The position numbers and the translations under genes were made by a program. This document shows positions 1 through 6,999 of a DNA stretch of 7,482 nt, one piece after another. This stretch comes from Tannerellaceae bacterium (GTDB lineage Bacteria > Bacteroidota > Bacteroidia > Bacteroidales > Tannerellaceae): the NCBI GenBank assembly GCA_031273385.1, contig JAISRY010000084.1, positions 1-7,482 on the forward strand, read 5' to 3'. The notes under the pieces were generated by a model. That model saw only the letters and a list, made by a program, of their open reading frames with translations, was not told where the DNA came from and did not search any database. The number at the start of each line of letters is the position of its first letter. Position 1 is the stretch's first letter.

Positions 1-100
1 CCCCCATTCGGGGTTAGGGGGATGGTGGGTATTTCCCATACCCCGCTCTGCGCTTGGCTTGAACGGGGTTATTTAGTGGAAACGCCTCCGGCGTAAAAGT
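1..100. repeat. Palindrome-rich non-coding block, possible decayed dispersed repeat
   Basis: There is no plausible coding sequence here. Three local inverted repeats lie within about 70 bases. GGGTAT (27-32) pairs with ATACCC (38-43) over a 5-base loop. ACCCCG (40-45) pairs with CGGGGT (64-69). ACGCC (82-86) pairs with GGCGT (90-94) over a 3-base loop. The first two stems share 40-43 and so compete. None is followed by a run of T, so they do not look like intrinsic terminators. The G/C-rich hairpin style resembles REP-like intergenic repeats. Whether it is repeated elsewhere in the genome cannot be seen from one window. Confidence 0.4.
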
Positions 101-129
101 TACTATCAGTTATATTTCAAGCGATTGTG

Positions 130-245
130 ATTCGTCGTCATTATAACCGAGCGCAGCGAGTGGAGACAACTCCGATCGAGAGGACGGAAAATGAGGTTTT
201 AGTCCCACTTCTGGATTGCTTCACTACGTTTATAATGACGGAAAA
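130..245. repeat. Inverted repeat pair with 11-bp perfect arms
   Basis: CGTCATTATAA (136-146) is the exact reverse complement of TTATAATGACG (230-240). The sequence inward of each arm is also partly related in inverted orientation: GAGCGCAGCGAGTGGAGACA on the left, and CTGGATTGCTTCACTACG on the right. This looks like two diverged copies of one short element facing each other. A fragment with the same AATGACG core recurs at 302-308. No transposase gene is present, so any element would be non-autonomous or a relic. From 246 to about 370 I recognise only small hairpins: TGACG 236-240 with CGTCA 259-263, and GGCAC 293-297 with GTGCC 331-335. Confidence 0.45.
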
Positions 246-372
246 TCAATGCTATCGCCGTCATTTCCCTTTTTGATAAACCTGGTTTATTGGGCACTTG
301 CAATGACGAATGGTGATCTGTGTCATCTGCGTGCCATTCACTTTTTGGACACCCTGTTATTCATCCTCGCTA

Positions 373-403
373 TTTTCGGTTTGTCTATTTTTTGTTATCT
401 TTG
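373..403 (+). promoter_or_regulatory. Bacteroidota-type promoter for the alpha/beta hydrolase gene
   Basis: TATCTTTG at 396-403 is a perfect match to the -7 consensus TAnnTTTG of the Bacteroidota primary sigma factor. Nineteen bases upstream, TTTT at 373-376 is a weak stand-in for the TTTG -33 element. Transcription would start near 408-412, giving a leader of about 15 A/T-rich nucleotides before the ATG at 426. This placement supports the 426 start over the longer open frame that begins at 216. Confidence 0.6.
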
Positions 404-425
404 TCAAAAGATTTATTATCAAAAA

Positions 426-1805
426 ATGAAACAGATCATTGTAGTATTACTTAGTAGTTTGGTTTCCGTAGTCGTTTGGGGGCAAGGCTTTACGGGGCAG
501 TGGGGCGGCGTGTTGAAGGTCCAGGGGATTCAGCTGCGCCTGGTTTTTCATCTCACCGAAACCGGCGGCGCCATGGATAGCCCCGACCAGGGGGCAAAGG
601 GAATCCCCCTCACTTCAGTGAGTTATGAAAATGCCACGCTGAAATTGGCGATCGCCAACGCCGGTATCGAATATGAGGGTACGCTGGGTGACGATGGCGT
701 GATCGCCGGTACGTTTAAGCAAGGAGGGCTGACGCTTCCGCTGAACTTGTCGAGGGAGGCGGCGGTGAATACGCTTGTCCGGCCGCAAGAGCCTGTGAAG
801 CCATACCCCTACCACGAGGAGGAGGTATCTTTTGAAAATGCGGAAGCCGGTGTCACGCTGGCGGGAACGCTGACGTTGCCGGAACGGGAGGGCGCCGCTC
901 CCGCCGTCGTGCTGATCAGCGGCAGCGGCGCACAAAACCGCGACGAAGAGCTGATGGGGCACAAACCCTTTCTGGTGATCGCGGACTATCTGACGCGCAA
1001 CGGGATCGCCGTCCTGCGTTTCGACGACCGCGGGACAGCCGGCTCGACGGGGGATTTCAAGACGGCTACCAGCCTTGATTTCTCTAAAGATGTGGAAGCT
1101 GCCGTACATTATCTGCAAACGAGAAAGGAGATTGACCGGAAGAGAATCGGCTTAATCGGCCACAGTGAGGGTGGTGTCATCGCCCCCATGCTGGCAAGCC
1201 GCTCAAAGGATATCGCGTTTTTCGTCCTGCTTGCCGGAACGGGCGTACGCGGCGACCAACTGCTGTTGTCGCAACAGGAGGCCATTTATACCGCTTCGGG
1301 AATGAGCGACGCGGACTGGAAAAACCTCAAGGCGATGAATGAAAAGGTGTTCGCAATCGTCGTTCAATCAACCCATCCGGAGCAACTGAAAGCCGACCTG
1401 ACCGGATACCTGAAACAGCTGTTCACCGACCATCCCGACCAGATTCCGCAAGGCATGGGCGAAGAACAGTTCATTCAATCTTATGTGACGCAAATGACGC
1501 ATCCGTGGATGGTGTATTTCCTCAAATACGATCCTGCCCCTGCATTGGAGAAAACGAAATGCCCCGTGCTGGCGCTCAATGGCGAAAAAGACCGGCAAGT
1601 CCCGGCGAAAGAAAACCTGGAAGCCATAAAGAGGGCGCTCGCCAAGGGCGGCAACAAGCGGGTGACCGTCAAGGCGTTCCCCGGGCTGAACCACCTATTC
1701 CAGGAGTGTAAAACAGGTTTACCGACCGAATATGCGACGATAGAACAGACGTTCTCGCCCGCCGTTTTGGAAGAAATTTCGCAATGGATTAAACTACAAA
1801 GGTGA
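426..1805 (+). CDS. Secreted alpha/beta hydrolase (esterase/peptidase-like)
   Basis: This 459-residue protein probably hydrolyses an ester or peptide substrate in the periplasm; the substrate is unknown. Residues 1-19 form a signal peptide with a likely cleavage after VWG, leaving an N-terminal Gln. There is no lipobox Cys. Residues about 20-115 are a beta-rich N-terminal domain of the kind found before secreted hydrolases in this phylum. Residues about 130-459 are the alpha/beta hydrolase fold. The nucleophile elbow is GHSEGG with Ser247. The probable acid is Asp389 (NGEKDR) and the probable base is His423 (LNHLF). SGSGAQNRDE (165-174) probably helps form the oxyanion hole. The open frame extends upstream to a TTG at 216, but that part lies before the promoter and runs through the repeat region, so ATG 426 with its signal peptide is chosen. 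The fold is certain; the exact family (S9-like peptidase or esterase) is not. Confidence 0.88.
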   Translation: MKQIIVVLLSSLVSVVVWGQGFTGQWGGVLKVQGIQLRLVFHLTETGGAMDSPDQGAKGIPLTSVSYENATLKLAIANAGIEYEGTLGDDGVIAGTFKQGGLTLPLNLSREAAVNTLVRPQEPVKPYPYHEEEVSFENAEAGVTLAGTLTLPEREGAAPAVVLISGSGAQNRDEELMGHKPFLVIADYLTRNGIAVLRFDDRGTAGSTGDFKTATSLDFSKDVEAAVHYLQTRKEIDRKRIGLIGHSEGGVIAPMLASRSKDIAFFVLLAGTGVRGDQLLLSQQEAIYTASGMSDADWKNLKAMNEKVFAIVVQSTHPEQLKADLTGYLKQLFTDHPDQIPQGMGEEQFIQSYVTQMTHPWMVYFLKYDPAPALEKTKCPVLALNGEKDRQVPAKENLEAIKRALAKGGNKRVTVKAFPGLNHLFQECKTGLPTEYATIEQTFSPAVLEEISQWIKLQR

Positions 1806-1833
1806 AGTATGCGGTGAATTCGGTTTTATTTTC

Positions 1834-1841
1834 TACTTTTG
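1834..1841 (+). promoter_or_regulatory. -7 element just upstream of the AlaX-like gene
   Basis: TACTTTTG matches TAnnTTTG perfectly. No TTTG is seen 19-21 bp upstream, where the sequence is the end of the hydrolase gene. The box ends 5 bases before the ATG at 1847. Usual spacing would put the transcription start at or within a few bases of the start codon, implying a leaderless or nearly leaderless mRNA. Confidence 0.5.
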
Positions 1842-1846
1842 CACGC

Positions 1847-2311
1847 ATGAATCAGGAGCCAGTATTGAACGAAGCAAAAAAGGATTACAGTTGTCCGATG
1901 CATACGGCTGAACATATTTTGAATCAGACGATGGTACGGATGTTCGGATGTCCGCGATCAATGAATGCACATATTGAAAAGAAGAAAAGCAAATGTGATT
2001 ATTTGTTGGCGGAAGCGCCCGGCGTGGAGGCCATGGAAGAGGTCGAACGGAGGGTAAATGAGGTGATCGAGCGCCATTTGCCCGTTACGATCGACTTTTT
2101 GCCGCGCAACGAGGCGGCTGGGATCGTCGATTTGAGCAAGCTTCCCGAAAACGCGAGCGATACGCTCCGGATTGTGCGGGTGGGCGATTATGACGCCTGC
2201 GCCTGTATCGGCGAGCATGTGCGCAACACGTCCGAGATCGGGCATTTTAAATTATTGAATTGGGATTATGCGGAGGGGCGGCTTCGTTTACGTTTTAAAC
2301 TAACCGAATAA
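1847..2311 (+). CDS. Stand-alone tRNA-editing protein, AlaX-like (tRNA_SAD domain)
   Basis: This 154-residue protein resembles the short class of AlaX trans-editing proteins, which hydrolyse mischarged aminoacyl-tRNA (typically Ser-tRNA-Ala). Nearly the whole chain is the second-additional domain shared by alanyl- and threonyl-tRNA synthetases. The metal-binding residues are visible: His19 and His23 in HTAEH, and Cys120 and His124 in CIGEH. No synthetase catalytic domain is attached. The frame opens at a GTG (1802) overlapping the hydrolase stop, but ATG 1847 is preferred. The -7 box at 1834-1841 precedes it, and the conserved domain starts soon after. The gene lies 41 bp after the hydrolase and 43 bp before pgk, with no terminator in between. 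Specificity (Ala, Thr or other tRNA) cannot be read from the sequence, so no gene symbol is given. Confidence 0.82.
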   Translation: MNQEPVLNEAKKDYSCPMHTAEHILNQTMVRMFGCPRSMNAHIEKKKSKCDYLLAEAPGVEAMEEVERRVNEVIERHLPVTIDFLPRNEAAGIVDLSKLPENASDTLRIVRVGDYDACACIGEHVRNTSEIGHFKLLNWDYAEGRLRLRFKLTE

Positions 2312-2354
2312 TTTATGACCGGATTTATCATTAAATTTAAAAAATAATATAGCT

Positions 2355-3617
2355 ATGCAAACGATTGAAAGGTACAATTTTGCCGGGAAAAAGGCATTTG
2401 TGAGGGTCGATTTTAATGTCCCTTTGGACGAGCAATTTAACGTCACAGACGATACGCGTATCCGCGCCGCCCTTCCTACATTAAAAAAGATTATAGCCGA
2501 CGGAGGCAGCCCGATTATCGGTTCTCACCTGGGGCGTCCGAAAGGCGTTACGGATAAATTTTCCCTGCGGCATATCCTCGGACATGTCTCCGCTCTTCTG
2601 GGCGTTGAGGTACAGTTTGCCGGTGACTGTATAGGCGAAGAGGCCGCCCGGAAATCGGCCGCTTTGCAGCCGGGCGAGGCCTTATTGCTGGAAAATCTCC
2701 GCTTTTATGCCGAAGAGGAGGGTAAGCCGAGAGGGGTGGCGGACAATGCGACGGACGAAGAAAAGAAACGGGCAAAAGAGGAGGTCAAGGCAAGCCAGAA
2801 AGCCTTTACCCAAAAGCTGGCCTCCCTTGCCGATTGCTATGTCAACGATGCTTTCGGCACAGACCACCGCCCCCATGCTTCGACGGCCCTTATCGCCGAA
2901 TGTTTTGGCGAAGAGGATAAGATGTTCGGCTACCTGATGGAGAAAGAGGTACTTGCCGTCGAAAAGATATTGGATGATATCAACCATCCCTTTACCGCTA
3001 TTATGGGAGGATCGAAAGTCTCTTCCAAGATTGAGGTCATTAAAAACCTGCTGAACAAGGTGGATAACCTGATTATTACGGGCGGTATGACCTATACGTT
3101 TACCAAAGCGCTGGGCGGAAAGATCGGAAATTCCATCTGCGAAGATGATAAATTGGATTTGGCGATTGAACTGTTGCAGAAAGCGAAAGAGAAAGGCGTC
3201 AACATTGTCCTGGCGGTCGATGCGAAAATCGCCGACAGTTTCAGCAACGATGCGAAGACGGGATTCTGTGCCGTCGATGAGATCCCCGACAATTGGGAGG
3301 GGCTTGATATCGGGCCTGAAACGGAGAAGCTGTATGCCGAAGTGATCAAAAAGTCGAAAACCATTCTCTGGAACGGGCCAACGGGGGTATTTGAGTTTGA
3401 GAACTTTACGCACGGTTCCCGTTCGGTCGGCGAGGCGGTCGTCGAAGCGACGAAGAGCGGCGCGTTCTCGCTGGTAGGCGGGGGCGATTCGGTCGCCTGC
3501 GTCAATAAATTCGGTTTGGCGGACGGCGTTTCATACGTTTCGACCGGCGGCGGTGCGTTGCTGGAGGCTATTGAAGGAAAACCGCTCCCCGGCGTTGCCG
3601 CTATCAGGGGCTATTAA
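2355..3617 (+). CDS. pgk: Phosphoglycerate kinase
   Basis: This cytosolic glycolytic enzyme transfers phosphate from 1,3-bisphosphoglycerate to ADP, giving ATP and 3-phosphoglycerate. At 420 residues it is full length and slightly long. N-domain substrate motifs are RVDFNVPLD (17-25), SHLGRPKG (57-64), ENLRFY (113-118) and [14 protein letters not shown] (164-177). C-domain nucleotide motifs are MGGSKVSSK (217-225), WNGPTGVFE (339-347) and GGGDSVA (375-381), with the STGGGA hinge at 396-401. A Lys/Glu-rich stretch at about 120-150 is longer than in E. coli-type Pgk. ATG 2355 places RVDFNVP at the usual distance from the N-terminus. The leader is A/T-rich with no Shine-Dalgarno. No good -7 box is seen in the 43-bp gap; TACGTTTT at 2289-2296 is one base off but has no -33 partner. 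Co-transcription from upstream is therefore possible. Confidence 0.98.
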   Translation: MQTIERYNFAGKKAFVRVDFNVPLDEQFNVTDDTRIRAALPTLKKIIADGGSPIIGSHLGRPKGVTDKFSLRHILGHVSALLGVEVQFAGDCIGEEAARKSAALQPGEALLLENLRFYAEEEGKPRGVADNATDEEKKRAKEEVKASQKAFTQKLASLADCYVNDAFGTDHRPHASTALIAECFGEEDKMFGYLMEKEVLAVEKILDDINHPFTAIMGGSKVSSKIEVIKNLLNKVDNLIITGGMTYTFTKALGGKIGNSICEDDKLDLAIELLQKAKEKGVNIVLAVDAKIADSFSNDAKTGFCAVDEIPDNWEGLDIGPETEKLYAEVIKKSKTILWNGPTGVFEFENFTHGSRSVGEAVVEATKSGAFSLVGGGDSVACVNKFGLADGVSYVSTGGGALLEAIEGKPLPGVAAIRGY

Positions 3618-3638
3618 AATTGTAAGTTTAAGCATGTT

Positions 3639-5588
3639 ATGGTAAAGATACTATTTCCTGATAGCTCGGTACGAGAATATAGCGATGGGATTACGCCTTT
3701 GCAGATTGCGGAGAGTATCAGCCCGCGCCTGGCGCAGGATGTGTTGGCGGCTGATGTGAACGGGGAAACCTGGGATTTGTCCCGCCCGATCGTTCGGGAT
3801 TCAACCGTAAAGTTGTTGAAATGGGACGACGAAGAGGGGAAACATGCCTATTGGCATTCGAGCGCCCACCTGATGGCGGAGGCGTTGCAGGCGTTGTACC
3901 CGGGCATAAAATTCGGTATAGGCCCGGCGATCGAAAACGGGTTCTATTATGATGTCGATCCCGGCGATACGCCCATCAAAGAGGGTGATTTCCCTGCTAT
4001 CGAAGCGAAAATGATGGAGCTGGTCGCCCTGAAAGAGGAGATCAAGCGCCGGAGTATCTCGAAAGATGACGCGCTGAAACTGTTCGGCGACAGGGGAGAG
4101 AACTATAAGGTAGAGCTTATCAGCGAGTTGGAAGACGGGCATATCACCACGTATACGCAAGGGGCGTTTACGGATTTGTGCCGCGGCCCTCATTTGCCGG
4201 ATACATCGTATATAAAAGCGGTCAAGATATTGAGCGTTGCCGGAGCCTATTGGCGCGGCGACGAAAAGCGGAAACAGCTGGTGCGCCTGTATGGGATTAC
4301 ATTCCCCAAAAAGAAGATGCTGGACGACTACCTGACGCTGTTGGAAGAGGCGAAAAAGCGCGACCACCGGAAGATCGGCAAGGAGCTGGAGCTGTTTGCT
4401 TTTTCGGCGGCTGTCGGGGCGGGGTTGCCCCTGTGGTTGCCACGCGGCACGCAATTGCGCCTGAGGCTGGAAGACTTCCTGAAACGCATACAGAAAAAGT
4501 ATGGCTACCAGCAGGTGATCACGCCTCATATCGGCAGTAAACAGCTGTACGTGACCTCGGGGCATTACGAAAAGTATGGAAAGGATTCTTTCCAGCCGAT
4601 CCATACGCCGCAGGAGGGCGAAGAGTTTTTGCTGAAACCGATGAACTGTCCCCACCATTGCGAGATATACAAGGTCGTGCCGCGTTCGTACAAGGATTTG
4701 CCGATTCGTTTTGCCGAGTTTGGGACGGTTTACCGTTATGAGCAGAGCGGCGAACTGCATGGGCTGACCCGTGTGCGGGGCTTTACGCAGGATGATGCGC
4801 ACCTGTTTTGCCGTCCGGATCAGTTGAAAGGTGAATTTCTGAAGGTGATGGATATTATCTTTATTATATTCAAGGCGTTGGATTTTGAGAACTTTGAGGT
4901 TCAGATCTCCTTGCGCGATCCCGGTAACAGGGAGAAATACATCGGGACGGACGAAAACTGGGAAAAGGCGGAAAACGCGATCATCGAGGCGTGTCAGGAA
5001 AAGGGGTTGAAAGCCAGGGTCGAACTGGGTGAAGCGGCGTTCTACGGGCCTAAGCTTGACTTTATGGTAAAAGATGCGATTGGCCGCCGCTGGCAGTTGG
5101 GTACCATCCAGGTGGATTATAACCTGCCCGAACGGTTTGACCTGGAATATACCGGCGAAGACAATAAGAAGCACCGTCCGGTGATGATCCACCGTGCGCC
5201 TTTTGGCTCGATGGAGCGTTTCGTCGCGGTATTGATCGAACATACGGGCGGTAAGTTCCCGTTGTGGCTGACGCCGGACCAGGTGGCCATTTTGCCGGTC
5301 AGCGAGAAGTTTAACGACTATGCGTGGCAAGTTGCCCGCCAGTTGGAAGAGCAGGATATCCGCGTCGTCGTGGACGACCGGAACGAAAAAGTCGGGCGTA
5401 AAATACGCGATAATGAACTGAAACGAATCCCCTATATGGTCATTGTTGGAGAAAAAGAGGCTGAAAATAATGAAGTTTCTGTAAGAAAACAGGGCGAAGG
5501 TGATAAAGGTTCAATGAAAATTACTACATTTGCGGCGTTTTTAAATGGCGAAGTGGAAGAGATGATGAATCGTTGGCAAAATAAATAA
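3639..5588 (+). CDS. thrS: Threonyl-tRNA synthetase
   Basis: This class II synthetase charges tRNA-Thr with threonine and removes wrongly attached serine. The 649 residues show the full architecture. The TGS domain spans about 1-62. The N2 editing domain spans about 65-225, with zinc-type residues His73, His77, Cys181 and His185. The catalytic core spans about 250-540 and the anticodon-binding domain about 545-640. Catalytic zinc ligands are Cys337 (MNCPHH), His388 (DDAHLF) and His518 (IHRAPFG). Motif 2 is YRYEQSGE with Arg366, and motif 3 ends GSMERF with Arg527. All key residues are intact, so charging and editing should both work. ATG 3639 is 21 bp after pgk, with no Shine-Dalgarno. It heads the conserved thrS-infC-rpmI-rplT order. 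I see no T-box-like or other leader in the short upstream gap. Confidence 0.98.
   Translation: MVKILFPDSSVREYSDGITPLQIAESISPRLAQDVLAADVNGETWDLSRPIVRDSTVKLLKWDDEEGKHAYWHSSAHLMAEALQALYPGIKFGIGPAIENGFYYDVDPGDTPIKEGDFPAIEAKMMELVALKEEIKRRSISKDDALKLFGDRGENYKVELISELEDGHITTYTQGAFTDLCRGPHLPDTSYIKAVKILSVAGAYWRGDEKRKQLVRLYGITFPKKKMLDDYLTLLEEAKKRDHRKIGKELELFAFSAAVGAGLPLWLPRGTQLRLRLEDFLKRIQKKYGYQQVITPHIGSKQLYVTSGHYEKYGKDSFQPIHTPQEGEEFLLKPMNCPHHCEIYKVVPRSYKDLPIRFAEFGTVYRYEQSGELHGLTRVRGFTQDDAHLFCRPDQLKGEFLKVMDIIFIIFKALDFENFEVQISLRDPGNREKYIGTDENWEKAENAIIEACQEKGLKARVELGEAAFYGPKLDFMVKDAIGRRWQLGTIQVDYNLPERFDLEYTGEDNKKHRPVMIHRAPFGSMERFVAVLIEHTGGKFPLWLTPDQVAILPVSEKFNDYAWQVARQLEEQDIRVVVDDRNEKVGRKIRDNELKRIPYMVIVGEKEAENNEVSVRKQGEGDKGSMKITTFAAFLNGEVEEMMNRWQNK
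5525..5532 (+). promoter_or_regulatory. Candidate internal -7 element for infC within the thrS 3' end
   Basis: TACATTTG matches TAnnTTTG perfectly, 85 bp upstream of the infC start. No TTTG -33 element is found 19-21 bp upstream. The surrounding sequence is noticeably more A/T-rich than the rest of thrS, which suits a promoter. The box also encodes thrS residues, so it may be chance. An infC promoter inside thrS is known in E. coli, which makes the idea reasonable. Confidence 0.3.
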
Positions 5589-5617
5589 CTTAAAAATGAG
5601 AGGAAAAGTCTTTTTGA

Positions 5618-6280
5618 ATGAAGAGAGAAAATGATAAACTGAAAGATCAATATAGAACGAATGAACGTATTCGCGTTCAGGAAGTCCGTTTGGTTGGCGA
5701 TAATGTTGATCCGGGTGTGTATCCGATAGCAAAAGCATTGAGAATAGCTGAAGATCAAGAGCTTGATCTGGTTGAGATTTCACCTAACGTCGTTCCGCCT
5801 ATTTGTAGAATCACTGATTTTCAGAAATTCCTCTATCAACAGAAGAAGCGTCAGAAAGAACAAAAGGCCAAGTCGGTAAAGATTGTCGTGAAAGAGATTC
5901 GTTTCGGTCCCCAGACCGACGATCATGACTATAACTTTAAACTGAAACATGCGAAAGGTTTTTTGGAAGAGGGGGCGAAAGTGAAAGCTTATGTATTTTT
6001 CAAAGGCCGTTCCATTTTGTTTAAGGAACAGGGGGAGGTGTTGTTGCTTCGTTTTGCCAATGACCTGGAGGATTACGGCAAGGTAGAGCAGCTGCCCGTC
6101 CTGGAGGGTAAGCGGATGATTATCATGCTTTCTCCCAAGAAAACGTCGGCGGCCAAGCCCGTCGTCAAAAAGGTTGTGACGCCGCCCTCGCGCCCCATCT
6201 TGAAAGCTCCGGTCAAAAAAGTGGAGCCGAAAGAGCAGGGCGAAGAGACAACGAATGAAGAGATAAAGAGTGAAGAATAA
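5618..6280 (+). CDS. infC: Translation initiation factor IF-3 with C-terminal extension
   Basis: IF-3 binds the 30S subunit, blocks premature 50S joining and checks initiator tRNA and start codon. Residues about 10-78 are the N domain, including [13 protein letters not shown] (15-27), DLVEISP (50-56) and [12 protein letters not shown] (63-74). A Lys/Gln-rich linker spans about 75-87. Residues about 88-173 are the C domain, from VKEIRFGP to [10 protein letters not shown]. Residues about 174-220 are an extra Lys/Pro/Glu-rich tail with no counterpart in the roughly 180-residue E. coli protein. The tail is basic first and acidic at the end. The start is an ordinary ATG, unlike the rare AUU used for autoregulation in E. 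coli. The gene follows thrS by 29 bp. A/G-rich sequence (AGAGGAAAAG, 5599-5608) lies upstream but rather far for a Shine-Dalgarno. Confidence 0.97.
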   Translation: MKRENDKLKDQYRTNERIRVQEVRLVGDNVDPGVYPIAKALRIAEDQELDLVEISPNVVPPICRITDFQKFLYQQKKRQKEQKAKSVKIVVKEIRFGPQTDDHDYNFKLKHAKGFLEEGAKVKAYVFFKGRSILFKEQGEVLLLRFANDLEDYGKVEQLPVLEGKRMIIMLSPKKTSAAKPVVKKVVTPPSRPILKAPVKKVEPKEQGEETTNEEIKSEE

Positions 6281-6282
6281 AA

Positions 6283-6298
6283 CTATCCGAAAGGATAG
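6283..6298 (+). other. GAAA-tetraloop hairpin between infC and rpmI
   Basis: CTATCC (6283-6288) pairs perfectly with GGATAG (6293-6298) around GAAA, a GNRA tetraloop. It begins two bases after the infC stop. The following sequence (CCTATACTAATTAATAA) has no T run, so it is not a standard terminator. It could protect or define an mRNA end, be a processing site, or serve as a protein-binding element in the 51-nt gap before rpmI. Confidence 0.55.
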
Positions 6299-6331
6299 CC
6301 TATACTAATTAATAATTAAATAAATTGGACA

Positions 6332-6529
6332 ATGCCTAAGATGAAGACTAATTCCGGTGCCAAAAAGAGGTTCGCCCTTACCGGATCAGGTAAAATCAAA
6401 AGAAAACATGCTTTTAAGAGTCACATTCTGACAAAGAAAACGAAAAAGCAAAAGAGAAATCTGACACAGACGGGGCTGGTTTCCCGTGTGGATGTGAACG
6501 GTGTGAAAGAATTGCTTTGTTTGAGGTAA
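6332..6529 (+). CDS. rpmI: 50S ribosomal protein L35 (bL35)
   Basis: This 65-residue, very basic protein of the large ribosomal subunit is full length for the family. The typical bL35 pattern is clear: [14 protein letters not shown] at the N-terminus, [15 protein letters not shown] (17-31), then a Lys-rich stretch and a VNGVKELL end. The ATG lies after an A/T-rich, Shine-Dalgarno-free leader, as usual in this phylum. Its position between infC and rplT is the conserved order. I see no separate -7 element upstream, so it is probably transcribed with infC. Confidence 0.97.
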   Translation: MPKMKTNSGAKKRFALTGSGKIKRKHAFKSHILTKKTKKQKRNLTQTGLVSRVDVNGVKELLCLR

Positions 6530-6591
6530 CTTTTAACAGCGAGTGAGTTTTAAACGATTTTTATTAACCGAATGTATTAGCAGATAAAGAT

Positions 6592-6608
6592 CATCCCGGA
6601 AGGAGATG
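6592..6608 (+). promoter_or_regulatory. Hairpin with orphan Shine-Dalgarno sequence in the rpmI-rplT spacer
   Basis: CATCCC (6592-6597) pairs with GG-A-GATG (6602-6608) around a GGAA loop (6598-6601), leaving one bulged A at 6604. The 3' arm contains AAGGAG (6600-6605), a perfect anti-Shine-Dalgarno complement. It is 32 nt from the rplT ATG, too far to serve it, and directly abuts an ATG at 6606. It sits in a 108-nt spacer (6530-6637), long for this cluster. A role in L20 autoregulation is only an inference from other phyla. Confidence 0.4.
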
Positions 6609-6637
6609 GCGCTAACATTCAAAAACAGATTAGAATT

Positions 6638-6982
6638 ATGCCGAGATCAGTAAATCATGTTGCTTCAAGAGCAAAAAGGAAACGGATTTTAAAACTTACG
6701 AGAGGGTATTATGGCGCTCGTAAGAATGTTTGGACAGTTGCCAAGAATACGTGGGAAAAGGGGCTGTTGTATGCCTTTCGCGACCGTCGTAATAAAAAGC
6801 GCAATTTCCGCGCGTTGTGGATACAGCGTATCAATGCCGCCGCCCGCCTGGAAGGGCTGTCTTATTCCCGTTTAATGGGGGCTTTGCATGCCAAAGGTAT
6901 AGAGATCAATCGTAAGGTTTTGGCTGATTTGGCAATGAATCACCCGGAAGCTTTTAAGGCGATTGTAGAAAAGGTAAAATAA
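6638..6982 (+). CDS. rplT: 50S ribosomal protein L20 (bL20)
   Basis: This 114-residue protein is an early 23S rRNA-binding assembly protein of the large subunit. It is the usual family length. The basic N-terminal tail shows [19 protein letters not shown] (1-19) and [10 protein letters not shown] (23-32). The globular part carries [14 protein letters not shown] (45-58), [11 protein letters not shown] (60-70) and [11 protein letters not shown] (73-83). In E. coli and Bacillus, L20 also represses its own operon through mRNA structures upstream; here the long structured spacer before it would be the place to look. ATG 6638 is fixed by the conserved MPR start. Its stop codon lies inside a perfect A/T palindrome (6977-6999). 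Confidence 0.98.
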   Translation: MPRSVNHVASRAKRKRILKLTRGYYGARKNVWTVAKNTWEKGLLYAFRDRRNKKRNFRALWIQRINAAARLEGLSYSRLMGALHAKGIEINRKVLADLAMNHPEAFKAIVEKVK

Positions 6983-6999
6983 AATCACCGATTTTATTT
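6977..6999 (+). other. 10-bp A/T-rich palindrome over the rplT stop codon
   Basis: AAATAAAATC (6977-6986) is the exact reverse complement of GATTTTATTT (6990-6999), with ACC as the loop. Only one G-C pair is present, so it would be a weak terminator at best. It contains the rplT TAA and reaches into the TTTG -33 box of the next promoter. Confidence 0.5.

Noticed and set aside
216..425. Upstream extension of the hydrolase frame from a TTG, encoding about 70 residues with hydrophobic stretches
   Set aside because: It overlaps the inverted-repeat region and lies before the -7 box at 396-403. The ATG at 426 starts a clean signal peptide.
1802..1846. GTG start giving 15 extra residues on the AlaX-like protein
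   Set aside because: It overlaps the hydrolase stop and precedes the -7 box. The extra residues are not part of the domain. It stays possible only if the gene is translated from read-through mRNA.
2682..3413. Open frame of 243 codons antisense to pgk
   Set aside because: It is a codon-bias shadow of pgk with no recognised motif.
3623..3630. TAAGTTTA as a thrS promoter -7 element
   Set aside because: It differs from TAnnTTTG at the last base, no -33 partner is present, and the gap to pgk is only 21 bp.
3801..5330. Long open frame of 509 codons antisense to thrS
   Set aside because: It is a mirror of codon bias in thrS. It has no recognisable domain, and thrS is certain.
6283..6298. Hairpin after infC as an intrinsic terminator
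   Set aside because: It has no T run after the stem, and rpmI, normally co-transcribed, follows within 51 nt.
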